Origin: Clostridia bacterium
Lineage (GTDB): Bacteria; Bacillota; Clostridia; Oscillospirales; CAG-272
Direction of reading: 5' to 3'
Assembly: GCA_017504995.1 (NCBI GenBank)
Contig: JAFVQC010000046.1
Span: 1-40,242 of the forward strand
Length of the DNA stretch: 40,242 nucleotides
Part shown: piece by piece, positions 1 through 6,933 of the stretch
Position numbering within the stretch: the first letter of the stretch is position 1
Layout of the letters: each line of letters begins with the position of its first letter
Program-made: the position numbers and the translations under genes
Notes under the pieces: generated by a model
What the model was told of the DNA's origin: nothing
Seen by the model: only the letters and a program-made list of their open reading frames with translations
Databases searched by the model: none

Positions 1-235
1 AGGGGGACCGCTTGCGGTGGATGAGGAGAACGGGAGCTTGGTACACAAACGGCGATCTCCTCATCCGTCGGCTTCGCCGCCACCTTCCCCACTGGGGAAG
101 GCTTAAAGTTAGTTGCCACATCTGTGGCGGTAGGGCGACTGCCGCAAGTGGCGGAAATTTCGACGAGTCTATAGGCTCAGCGTGTGGAATGCCCCAAGGG
201 GGCTATTGCAAGCCATCGGCACGGCGGGAGGTCAT
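1..235. repeat. Palindromic repeat block upstream of xpt
   Basis: No gene is supported here. The stretch is a chain of small inverted repeats: GATGAGGAG pairs with CTCCTCATC (19-67), CCTTCCCC pairs with GGGGAAGG (about 82-100), then TTGCCACA/TGTGGCGG and GCCCC/GGGGGC. Pieces of it recur at 10158-10245 (the GGGGAAGG palindrome, the GATGAGGAGAACGG motif and CGGCGATCTCCTCA) and at 15297-15330. The left edge is cut by the window. Confidence 0.65.
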
Positions 236-266
236 GACTATTTTCCGACAAATTTCAAAAAGAAAA

Positions 267-295
267 TTGACATTTCGCCTCGGGTGCGATATAAT
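267..295 (+). promoter_or_regulatory. xpt promoter (TTGACA-N17-TATAAT)
   Basis: TTGACA at 267-272 and TATAAT at 290-295 are separated by exactly 17 bases, a consensus housekeeping-sigma promoter. The expected start near 302 leaves only about 35 nt of leader, too short for a purine riboswitch aptamer. Confidence 0.85.
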
Positions 296-336
296 ATAAA
301 AAAAGCTCCGTGGGACGAGGAAAGGATCGAGACGGT

Positions 337-918
337 ATGAATTTTTTGGAAGAAAGAATTTTAAAGGATGGAATCGTAAAGGAAGGGAACGTGCTGAAGG
401 TGGACAGCTTTTTGAATCACCAGATGGACGTGGAGCTGTTGGATCGGATCGGCGAGGAGTTTTACCGTCGGTTTGAGGGCGTGAGGGTGACGAAGATCCT
501 GACTATCGAGGCGTCGGGGATCGCCATTGCCTGCGCCGCCGCCAAATATTTTCAAGTTCCCGTGCTTTTCGCGAAGAAATCCAAGAGCGTGAACATCGAG
601 GGAGATATGTACGTGGCGGAGGTGGAGTCCTTCACCCATAAATGCAAGAATCAGGTGATCGTTTCGAGAAAATTTTTGCTGCCCGAGGATCAGGTTCTGA
701 TCATCGACGACTTTCTTGCCAACGGCTGCGCCCTGCAAGGCTTGGTTTCGATCACCGAAATGGCGGGCGCGACGGTGGCGGGCATTGGCATTGCCATCGA
801 GAAGGGTTTTCAGATCGGCGGTCGGGTGATCCGCAATCTGGGATATCCCTTGGAATCCATCGCCATCGTGGACGGTATGGACGCGAAAAGCGGAACGGTA
901 ACCTTCCGTGCGCAATGA
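337..918 (+). CDS. xpt: Xanthine phosphoribosyltransferase
   Basis: Transfers the phosphoribosyl group of PRPP to xanthine to give XMP, a cytosolic purine salvage step. At 193 aa it has the size of Bacillus Xpt. Family features seen: LKVDSFLNHQ near residues 20-29, the substrate-side segment IEASGIA (57-63) and the PRPP loop VLIIDDFLANG (120-130), followed by GLVSI. I chose ATG 337 over the upstream GTG at 310 because the homologous N-terminus begins here and AAAGGA (321-326) sits about 10 nt upstream. It is a single-gene unit between a consensus promoter and a strong terminator. In Bacillus xpt is controlled by a guanine riboswitch; none is visible here, so control, if any, must be different. 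Confidence 0.95.
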   Translation: MNFLEERILKDGIVKEGNVLKVDSFLNHQMDVELLDRIGEEFYRRFEGVRVTKILTIEASGIAIACAAAKYFQVPVLFAKKSKSVNIEGDMYVAEVESFTHKCKNQVIVSRKFLLPEDQVLIIDDFLANGCALQGLVSITEMAGATVAGIGIAIEKGFQIGGRVIRNLGYPLESIAIVDGMDAKSGTVTFRAQ

Positions 919-940
919 TTGGAGAAGATCGCAAATACAT

Positions 941-980
941 AAAAACGTAGCTGTGAAAAAATTCACGGCTACGTTTTTTT
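941..980. terminator. Bidirectional intrinsic terminator
   Basis: AACGTAGCTGTGAA pairs with TTCACGGCTACGTT around an AAAA loop, followed by a run of T on the plus strand and, read the other way, another T run. It sits between the convergent genes xpt and nnrD and can serve both. Confidence 0.9.
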
Positions 981-985
981 GGGGT

Positions 986-1861
986 TTATGATTGCTCCGC
1001 AAGGGAAAGGACCTCGGGCAGGGCGTCGATCAGATCGGACGCCATTACCGAATATTCGGTCAGCCGCTTGGCGGCGGCGTCACCGCAAAGCCCGTGGATA
1101 TAAACGCCGAGACACGCCGTGCCGAAGGGGTCAGGCTCGCCGTTCCGCGCCTGCGCCAAAATTCCGCCGAGAATGCCCGCCAGAACGTCTCCCGAGCCGC
1201 CCGTTGCCATGCCACTGTTGCCGCTTGCGTTGCGGTACAGGAACGGACCGCCGTCCGAAATGACCGTGCGGTGGGTCTTGAGCACGCAGATCGCCCGATG
1301 CTTTTGCGCTAAATCGTAGGCGACCGTATCGGCATCGGCGAGGATCTCCTCGGGGTCAAGACCGCACAGACGGGACGCTTCCTTGGGGTGTGGGGTCAGG
1401 ATCGCGCCCTTGGCGTATTTGAGAAGGGAGGGATTGCGGGAGAGCAAGGTCAGCGCGTCGGCGTCGAGCACCTTTGGCTTTTTGGAAATGCGGAGCAGGG
1501 TGGAAAGCACCGTGCGGGAAGCGCGGTTGACCCCCATGCCGCACCCGATCACCAATACGTCAGCCCAAGCCTCCGCCTCGGCGATCACGTCCGCCTCGGG
1601 CGCGTCTGCGTCGTAGACCGTGACGATGGCTTCGGGGAGAAGGGTCTGAAGAACGGGTCGGTTTTCCTTGACGGTGAGGATCCGTACCAGCCCCGCCCCC
1701 GTGCGATAGGCGGCTTTGGCGGCAAGATACACAGCGCCGCACATACCCACACTGCCCCCCACACACAAGACCCGACCGAATGTCCCCTTATGAGACTGGG
1801 CGGGACGGGCAGGGAGTCGGCGGAGATCTTTTGGAGTATAAGAAAAAGAAGAATAGTTCAT
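986..1861 (-). CDS. nnrD: ADP-dependent NAD(P)H-hydrate dehydratase
   Basis: Repairs damaged nicotinamide cofactors by dehydrating the S form of NAD(P)H hydrate with ADP. The 291-aa product is the YjeF C-terminal (ribokinase-like) domain alone: KGTFGRVLCVGGS (25-37), the alanine/glycine-rich AAYRTGAGLV (50-59), LTPHPKE (155-161) and the nucleotide-binding GNSGMATGGSGDVL (214-227). The NnrE epimerase domain that is often fused in front is absent and no nnrE is seen in the window. The start at 1861 follows GGAGGG at a suitable distance; the open frame continues further upstream, but that stretch has no family similarity and crosses the promoter. It is a single-gene unit convergent with xpt. Confidence 0.93.
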   Translation of the reverse strand: MNYSSFSYTPKDLRRLPARPAQSHKGTFGRVLCVGGSVGMCGAVYLAAKAAYRTGAGLVRILTVKENRPVLQTLLPEAIVTVYDADAPEADVIAEAEAWADVLVIGCGMGVNRASRTVLSTLLRISKKPKVLDADALTLLSRNPSLLKYAKGAILTPHPKEASRLCGLDPEEILADADTVAYDLAQKHRAICVLKTHRTVISDGGPFLYRNASGNSGMATGGSGDVLAGILGGILAQARNGEPDPFGTACLGVYIHGLCGDAAAKRLTEYSVMASDLIDALPEVLSLAEQS

Positions 1862-1895
1862 ACGCAACCCTCCGAAACAAGGACGTTCTGTCGTT

Positions 1896-1924
1896 ATTTT
1901 ATCATATATATTCGCAAAAGTAAA
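1896..1924 (-). promoter_or_regulatory. nnrD promoter (TTTACT-N17-TAAAAT)
   Basis: On the minus strand TTTACT (1924-1919) and TAAAAT (1901-1896) are 17 bases apart, about 35 bp before the chosen nnrD start. The match is good but not perfect. Confidence 0.6.
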
Positions 1925-1985
1925 GAAGTTTGACTGTAAAAATCTCCAATTTCCCAAATTTATTGAATAATATTTGAAAAAACTC

Positions 1986-2014
1986 TTGACAACCAATTGA
2001 AAATCGATTATAAT
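1986..2014 (+). promoter_or_regulatory. Promoter of the YceD-rpmF unit
   Basis: TTGACA (1986-1991), 17 bases, TATAAT (2009-2014): full consensus. The expected transcript start near 2021 leaves a leader of about 70 nt before the YceD-like gene. Confidence 0.85.
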
Positions 2015-2090
2015 ATGTATTGTCGCATTTTATGTCAACCAAATCGGTTTATAGAACGCGCCTTGCAAATACGTGGGCAGGAGGTGCTGT

Positions 2091-2618
2091 ATGATCGTAG
2101 ACGTCGGGCCGCTTCTTCGAGGAGAAGTGAAGCGCTTGGAGCTGGATTATTTGCTTTCTCCCCAACCCATGGACGGAATCGTGTTTGATTCCGACGCGCG
2201 TGTGACGGGGTATCTGACCGATAGCGCAGGATATATGCGCTTGCATCTGAAGGCAGAGCTGAACTATCATGGAGAGTGCGCGAGATGTCTTGCTCCTGTG
2301 GACGGAGTTTTCTCTCTTGACTTTGAGCGTACGGTCACCGTGGAGGGCACGCTGACGGAGGAACAGCTGGACGAGATGTCCGATGAGTACGTGGTGCTCA
2401 GCGGCTCGGAGCTGGACGTGGACGAACCCTTGCGAGAGGAGCTTCTGTTGGGCTTTCCTTTCCGCTTGCTTTGCTCGGACGATTGCCTCGGACTTTGTCC
2501 TCGGTGCGGAAAGCCGAAGCGCGAGGGCGAGTGTGGTTGTCCCACCAAGGAGATCGACCCAAGACTTGCGGTTCTGAAAACCTTTTTTGACAATGACGGC
2601 GAAGAGGAAAAAAATTAA
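2091..2618 (+). CDS. YceD family (DUF177) protein
   Basis: A 175-aa member of the DUF177/YceD family, found next to rpmF in most bacteria and linked by published work in other bacteria to 23S rRNA accumulation; the molecular role is not settled. Visible family marks are the C-A-R-C-L motif (C63, C66) in the first half and C-x-G-L-C-x2-C-G (about 132-140) near the end, followed by ECGC, which suggests metal binding. ATG 2091 is chosen because AGGAGGTG lies directly upstream; an upstream GTG at 2073 lacks a ribosome site. It is transcribed from a consensus promoter together with rpmF, 49 bp downstream, as is usual for the pair. Confidence 0.88.
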   Translation: MIVDVGPLLRGEVKRLELDYLLSPQPMDGIVFDSDARVTGYLTDSAGYMRLHLKAELNYHGECARCLAPVDGVFSLDFERTVTVEGTLTEEQLDEMSDEYVVLSGSELDVDEPLREELLLGFPFRLLCSDDCLGLCPRCGKPKREGECGCPTKEIDPRLAVLKTFFDNDGEEEKN

Positions 2619-2667
2619 TTTATATAAATGAAAGTTGTGTAATACACGCTTCAAGGAGGTGTAGATA

Positions 2668-2853
2668 ATGGCAGTACCGAAGAGAAAAGTATCGAAGGCT
2701 CGCAGAGACAAGAGACGCTCCAATAACTGGAAGCTGGCTCTTCCCGGAATGACCAAGTGCCCCAAGTGCGGCGAAATCGTTCTGAATCACCGTGTTTGCA
2801 AAGCTTGCGGATATTACGACGGCAAGGAAGTGCTCAAGGTTGAGAGCAAATAA
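2668..2853 (+). CDS. rpmF: Ribosomal protein bL32
   Basis: A 61-aa component of the large ribosomal subunit. It starts with the typical [16 protein letters not shown] segment, which binds rRNA, and carries an intact zinc ribbon (C31, C34, C44, C47), so this is the zinc-dependent (C+) form and not a zinc-independent paralogue. A strong AAGGAGGT site (2653-2660) precedes the start. It follows the YceD-like gene in the same transcript and is followed by a hairpin that probably ends most transcripts. Confidence 0.97.
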   Translation: MAVPKRKVSKARRDKRRSNNWKLALPGMTKCPKCGEIVLNHRVCKACGYYDGKEVLKVESK

Positions 2854-2860
2854 TTCAAAA

Positions 2861-2893
2861 GGGCGGCTTTGTTGCAGACAAAGCCGTTCTTTG
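2861..2893 (+). terminator. Hairpin after rpmF
   Basis: CGGCTTTGT pairs with ACAAAGCCG around a short loop and is followed by TTCTTTGTT. The T run is interrupted, so termination may be partial and allow some read-through into the lipoprotein gene. Confidence 0.7.
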
Positions 2894-2923
2894 TTATTTG
2901 AAAAAAGACGGAGGGAATGCGAA

Positions 2924-3550
2924 ATGAAACGAATCGTGCTTCGAGGGGCAGCCTGTTGTCTTGCCGTCCTGATGCTTTTGGGGCTTTGCTCTTGTAAGAG
3001 GACGGAAAAGGACGGCACAGACTCTTTGCCGCCGTACGAGCTTGACCGTCTTTCCGAGACGGTTCTGCTGGACGCCTACGAGGGGCTGACCGTCGCGCTG
3101 AACGGGGACGGTGTCGGCAAAAGCGAGGCGATCTGGGATCATTTGATTTCCCGCGCGGAGCTGACCGCCTATCCCGAGGCGCAGGTGGGCTATTATGAAA
3201 ACCAGATCCGATCCAAATACGAATATACGGCAAAGCAGGAGGACTTATCCTACGAGGCGCTTTTGAAAAAACTCGGTGTCACCGAGGAGGATATTCTGGC
3301 AGAAGCGAAGCGCATGGTCAAGGGCGACTTGGTTTACCGCTATATCGTGGCGGATGCGGAGATCGAGGTGACCGAGACCGAAAAAGAGACGCTGTTTGAC
3401 CGTTACGTGGAGAAATTCATGGCGGATTACGGCTATGAGCGCGCATACGTGACCGAGGAGATGCGGGAGCTGATCTACGACGCGATGCTTTACGACAAAA
3501 CCACCGAATATCTGATTTTGCATAACACCTTCGTTATGCCCGAGGCGTAA
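2924..3550 (+). CDS. Lipoprotein, possibly with a trigger factor / SurA-like C-terminal region
   Basis: A 208-aa predicted lipoprotein. Residues 1-24 form a lipoprotein signal (basic start, hydrophobic core, L-C-S-C with the modified cysteine at about 24), so it should sit on the outer face of the membrane. The rest is acidic and helical. Segments such as GVTEEDILAEAKRMVKGDLVYR and the following IEVTETEK part resemble the chaperone region of trigger factor or SurA-type proteins, but there is no peptidyl-prolyl isomerase domain. The start is set by GGAGGG at 2910-2915; the longer open frame overlaps rpmF and is not credible. The next gene begins 9 bp after the stop, so the two are likely co-transcribed. 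A folding or export helper is an inference from weak similarity. Confidence 0.7.
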   Translation: MKRIVLRGAACCLAVLMLLGLCSCKRTEKDGTDSLPPYELDRLSETVLLDAYEGLTVALNGDGVGKSEAIWDHLISRAELTAYPEAQVGYYENQIRSKYEYTAKQEDLSYEALLKKLGVTEEDILAEAKRMVKGDLVYRYIVADAEIEVTETEKETLFDRYVEKFMADYGYERAYVTEEMRELIYDAMLYDKTTEYLILHNTFVMPEA

Positions 3551-3559
3551 GGAGGGCGT

Positions 3560-4315
3560 ATGGGAAAATATACGGGACTTCTGCTTTGCTCGGATTTTGA
3601 CGGAACGCTGTGCCATCACGGCAAGGTATCCCGCGAAACCTTGGAAGCCATTGCGTATTTTCAGCAAAACGGCGGACGCTTTACGCTGGCGACGGGACGG
3701 TATCCCGATATTTTGTCCGAGCTGAACGTACCGCTTTGCTGTAACGCGCCCTTGATCTGTATGAATGGGGCGATCTTATACGACGGAGCAGAGGATCGGT
3801 ATCTTTACGAGGGCAAGATGTCCGCGGAGTATGCCGATATCCTTTTGGAGATCCTTTGTGAGTCAAAAGGAATTCGCGATCTTCGAATTTGCAGCAGCGA
3901 CACGAGACGTGCCGAAGCGATTCCTTTGAACGACGAGGGAGCGATCCGCGCCGCCATGCGCCGAACCCCCTATAAAATTCTTTTGCACGTAGATACGGAA
4001 TACAGTGATTTCATGAAGAGAAAGGCGACCCGCCTGTCGGGAGCGCGGTACGCCGTGTCCCGAAGCTGGATCAACGGGATCGAGATTCACGAGGCGTATT
4101 ACGACAAGGGGAAAACGGCGCGCCGTCTGGCGAAGCTGCTCCATGCGGACAAGCTGATCTGCGTGGGGGATTACGAAAACGACCTTTCGATGATTCGGGA
4201 AGCCGATCTTGGGGTTGCCATGGGAAACGCGGTGGACAGCCTGAAGGAAGCGGCGGATCTTGTGACCGCGACGGCAGAGGAGAACGGCGTGGCAAGGCTG
4301 ATCGAGAGCCTGTAA
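3560..4315 (+). CDS. Cof-type HAD-superfamily phosphatase
   Basis: A 251-aa HAD hydrolase of the Cof (IIB) type, cytosolic, expected to remove phosphate from small sugar or cofactor phosphates; the substrate cannot be read from sequence. Motif I is DFDGT (D12 nucleophile, D14 acid/base), motif II is in LATGR (43-47), a conserved lysine lies in YDKGK, and motif IV is GDYENDLSM, which binds magnesium together with motif I. The variable C2 cap lies between motifs II and III. GGAGGG precedes the start. It follows the lipoprotein gene by 9 bp and precedes the YmdB-like gene by 26 bp, so the three probably form one transcript. Confidence 0.9.
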   Translation: MGKYTGLLLCSDFDGTLCHHGKVSRETLEAIAYFQQNGGRFTLATGRYPDILSELNVPLCCNAPLICMNGAILYDGAEDRYLYEGKMSAEYADILLEILCESKGIRDLRICSSDTRRAEAIPLNDEGAIRAAMRRTPYKILLHVDTEYSDFMKRKATRLSGARYAVSRSWINGIEIHEAYYDKGKTARRLAKLLHADKLICVGDYENDLSMIREADLGVAMGNAVDSLKEAADLVTATAEENGVARLIESL

Positions 4316-4341
4316 AATAAAAAACGTAGAAAGAAACGAGT

Positions 4342-5112
4342 ATGAAACTTCTTGCGATCGGCGACGTAGTGGGAACACGAAGCGTCGAATATTTGGAAAA
4401 AAAGCTATGGGACGCGCGGCGTGAGCTTGGCGCGGATTTCGTGATTGTCAACGGAGAGAATGCCAGCGACATTCACGGTGTCAGCGCGGCGGACGCCAAG
4501 CGGATCATGGAGTCGGGTGCGGATCTGATCACCCTTGGCAACCACACCTACGGGAGACGGGATATTTGCGAGCTGCTTTGTGATGCGGACTGGATCATTC
4601 GCCCTGCCAATTATCCGCCCATGGCACCCGGAAGCGGCTATACGATCCTGCGGCTTGGCGGCTGGCGGATTCTTGGAATCAACGTGATGGGAACGGCGCT
4701 GATGGACGCGCTGGCGTGTCCCTTTTCTACGGTGGATCGGATTTTAGAGCGTGAAAAAGGGAGTTACGATCTTGCGGTGATGGATATTCACGCCGAGGCG
4801 ACCTCGGAGAAGATCGCCCTTGCGCGGTATTTTGACGGACGGATCGACGTGATGTTCGGCACGCACACCCACGTACAGACGGCAGACGAGCAGATTTTGC
4901 CGAAGGGAAGCGGATACATTACCGATCTCGGCATGACGGGGCCTGTAGACGGAGTCATCGGAACCGACGCGAAGATGGTCATCGAAAAATTCCGTACGAG
5001 AATGCCCGCGCGGTTTACGGTAGCGGACGGACCGATCGAGGCGCACGGCGCGCTGTTTGACTGGGACGAGAATACGAACCGCACGCGCGAGGTCCGAAGA
5101 ATCAAATTTTAA
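4342..5112 (+). CDS. YmdB-like metallophosphoesterase (TIGR00282 family)
   Basis: A 256-aa calcineurin-like phosphoesterase matching the Bacillus YmdB group, which hydrolyses 2',3'-cyclic nucleotides and affects biofilm and motility decisions in Bacillus. The two-metal site residues are visible: GDVVG (7-11), NGEN (38-41), GNH (66-68), DIHAEATSEK (from about 148) and the GTHTHVQTAD segment (from about 173). Length and motif order are normal for the family. The ribosome site is weak (only GAAAG-like bases ahead of the ATG), so expression may be low or coupled to the upstream gene. In Bacillus the gene follows rny; no rny is seen here. Confidence 0.9.
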   Translation: MKLLAIGDVVGTRSVEYLEKKLWDARRELGADFVIVNGENASDIHGVSAADAKRIMESGADLITLGNHTYGRRDICELLCDADWIIRPANYPPMAPGSGYTILRLGGWRILGINVMGTALMDALACPFSTVDRILEREKGSYDLAVMDIHAEATSEKIALARYFDGRIDVMFGTHTHVQTADEQILPKGSGYITDLGMTGPVDGVIGTDAKMVIEKFRTRMPARFTVADGPIEAHGALFDWDENTNRTREVRRIKF

Positions 5113-5157
5113 CGAAGCATTGCGGCAACCGCCCGCGAGAAAATTTTCGGTCAAGCT

Positions 5158-5533
5158 CGCGGCTACCGCAAGGATAAAGTTTTTGATCGACCTTTTTTCA
5201 AAAAGGTCGCGGTTTCCAAAGGCAGAGCCTTTGGTCGCCCGTCGCAACGGGCGAAACTCTCCTTTATAGCGTTTTCTTTTTGGTTCTTTTTCTTTTGCGC
5301 CTATACGGTCAAAAGAAAAAGAACGAACAATGAGGTTACTGAAGCAACCGATAGGGGAAACCCTACTTGCTGGTTTCCCCTCTGTGCTTCGCACATTCAC
5401 CCTTTCTGGCGCTTTTGGACGATGGGGTGTTTCGCCACCTGCGGGTGGCGACCAAGGACGCTGTCCTTGGAATCTGCGACCTTTTTGAAAAAAGGTCGAT
5501 CAAAAACTTCTTGCCTGCGGTAGCCGTGAGGCT
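5158..5533. repeat. Inverted-repeat element with several hairpins
   Basis: Two arms of about 100 bp (5158-5255 and, inverted, about 5428-5533) flank about 170 bp. Each arm holds CGGCTACCGCA, GTTTTTGATC, a GACCTTTTT/AAAAAGGTC hairpin and two further small hairpins. Between the arms are TTCTTTTTCTTTT/AAAAGAAAAAGAA (about 5284-5333) and GGGGAAACC/GGTTTCCCC (about 5354-5380). The two small hairpins differ between arms but stay paired. No open frame with codon-like content is present, so this is non-coding and MITE-like in shape. It separates the YmdB-like gene from mrnC. Confidence 0.8.
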
Positions 5534-5557
5534 CGATAACATGAAAGGAGTGCGTCC

Positions 5558-5956
5558 ATGGATCCACTGTTGAATACCTATTCCACCGCGTCTCTCGCGT
5601 ATCTCGGCGATTGCGTGATCGAGCTTCTCGTCAGAGAACGCCTTGTGCGACAAGGACTCGCGTCCTCCGCTACCCTCAATAAAAAAGCGCTGGAATACGT
5701 CAAAGCCACGGCGCAGGCGCAAGCCATGAAGCGTCTGCTCCCACTCCTCACCGACGAGGAAGCGGGCGTCTTTCGCAGAGGAAGAAATATCGGGCATACC
5801 AATACCCCAAAATCCGCGACGGTTGCCGAGTATCGCTCCGCCACGGGTATGGAAGCCCTTTTTGGCTATCTCCATCTGGCAGGACGGGAAGAACGGGCGC
5901 GGGAGCTGTTTGACGCGGCGTATCCCGAAACCGATGAATCATCAAGTATATTATAA
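5558..5956 (+). CDS. mrnC: Mini-ribonuclease 3
   Basis: A 132-aa RNase III catalytic domain without a double-stranded RNA-binding domain, as expected for Mini-III, which trims both strands near the ends of 23S rRNA precursors in Firmicutes. Seen: LAYLGDCVIE (13-22, catalytic Asp18), the RRGRN segment (74-78) and TPKSATVAEYRSATGMEALFGYL (second acidic site and helix) close to the Bacillus protein. AAAGGAG (5544-5550) sets the start. The usual cysS partner is not in the window; the gene lies just after a repeat element, which may have displaced an older neighbour. Confidence 0.93.
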   Translation: MDPLLNTYSTASLAYLGDCVIELLVRERLVRQGLASSATLNKKALEYVKATAQAQAMKRLLPLLTDEEAGVFRRGRNIGHTNTPKSATVAEYRSATGMEALFGYLHLAGREERARELFDAAYPETDESSSIL

Positions 5957-5984
5957 TAATAAAAAATAAGAAAGGGAAATGAAC

Positions 5985-6491
5985 ATGACCAATCCGATCA
6001 TTCAAATCAACGTAAAAGACTATGGCACAATGACTGCCGAGCTGTATCCCGAAAAAGCACCCAAAACTGTGGCAAACTTTGTAAAGCTTGCCGAGGAAGG
6101 CTTCTTTGAGGGTCTGATCTTCCACCGCGTGATCAAGGGCTTTATGATCCAAGGCGGCGGCTATACCGAGGAAATGGAGCATAAGGAGTGCGATTCCATT
6201 CGCGGTGAATTCAAGGCGAACGGCTTTATGCAGAACGACCTGAAGCATACCAGAGGCGTGCTTTCCATGGCGCGTACCGCAGACCCCGATTCCGCATCCT
6301 CTCAGTTCTTCGTGATGCACATGGACGCCCCCCATCTGGATGCCCAGTATGCGGGCTTCGGTAAGGTGACCGAGGGGCTTGACGTGCTGGATGCCATCGC
6401 TTCCGTAAAAACGGGCAACTACGGCTGGTATATGCAGGACGTACCGAAAGCTCCCGTGGTCATCGAGAGCATTAAGGTTCTCTCCAAGTAA
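5985..6491 (+). CDS. Cyclophilin-type peptidyl-prolyl cis-trans isomerase
   Basis: A 168-aa single-domain cytosolic cyclophilin that speeds proline isomerisation during protein folding. The catalytic signature FHRVIKGFMIQGG (about 46-58) carries the active-site arginine, and SSQFFVMHMDAPHLD and the later FGKV segment complete the substrate groove. There is no signal peptide. Two in-frame ATGs compete (5979 and 5985); AAAGGG at 5971-5976 gives proper spacing only to 5985, so I use that one. It follows mrnC by 28 bp and is ended by a strong terminator. Confidence 0.93.
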   Translation: MTNPIIQINVKDYGTMTAELYPEKAPKTVANFVKLAEEGFFEGLIFHRVIKGFMIQGGGYTEEMEHKECDSIRGEFKANGFMQNDLKHTRGVLSMARTADPDSASSQFFVMHMDAPHLDAQYAGFGKVTEGLDVLDAIASVKTGNYGWYMQDVPKAPVVIESIKVLSK

Positions 6492-6496
6492 AAGTA

Positions 6497-6531
6497 AAGG
6501 CGAACCCTTTGACGAAGGGTTCGCCTTTTTG
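6497..6531 (+). terminator. Intrinsic terminator after the cyclophilin gene
   Basis: GGCGAACCCTT pairs with AAGGGTTCGCC around a TGACG loop and is followed by five T. It closes the plus-strand run that begins at 1986. Confidence 0.93.
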
Positions 6532-6563
6532 TAATAAAAACGGTGTGATAATATTGTAAAGAC

Positions 6564-6830
6564 GGTAGGGGTCGGCGCCTCGGCGACCCAAGAAACCAGA
6601 CAAATTTTTGCGAACGAAAACGGGAGGAGCAAGCCCCTCCCCTACCGTCTCTTGAAAAATATTGTTTTTCGGTAGCCGTGAAGATATTCATTGACCGTTG
6701 TTTCAAAAGGACGGTGTCCGATGGTTTCCCTCAATCTTGGTAGGGGAGGGGCTTGCTCCTCCCGAAAAACGATCAAATTTTCGTAATCAAACAGCGAACC
6801 GAGAACAATAAAATTTAATGCAACACGGCG
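6564..6830. repeat. Palindromic repeat cluster with a 144-bp MITE-like element (6621-6764)
   Basis: Non-coding. First a GGTCGGCG/CGGCGACC hairpin (about 6573-6592), then an element at 6621-6764 bounded by perfect 26-bp inverted repeats (6621-6646 and 6739-6764). Each end is itself a hairpin with the stem GGGAGGAGCAAGCCCCTCCC. The 92-bp core contains CGGTAGCCGTGA and TTCATTGACCGTTG. A second copy lies at 15094-15236 with a core about 93% identical. Downstream is the A/T-rich spacer (CAAATTTTCGTAATCAAAC) also found in the other repeat clusters. No transposase is present. Confidence 0.85.
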
Positions 6831-6933
6831 TGGTGTCAGATCGCGAGCGTGACCGAACCGCAGTGAGATCCTCGACGGTCCATGATCGTTTTCTCAAATC
6901 ACATGTCCGCAAAGGAGTGGGGTGGGGATATGC

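Noticed and set aside
12-299. Open frame of 95 aa at the left edge
   Set aside because: It lies in repeat palindromes, overlaps the xpt promoter, has no ribosome site and no family-like sequence.
302-336. Purine riboswitch ahead of xpt
   Set aside because: The leader from the consensus promoter is only about 35 nt; the aptamer alone needs more.
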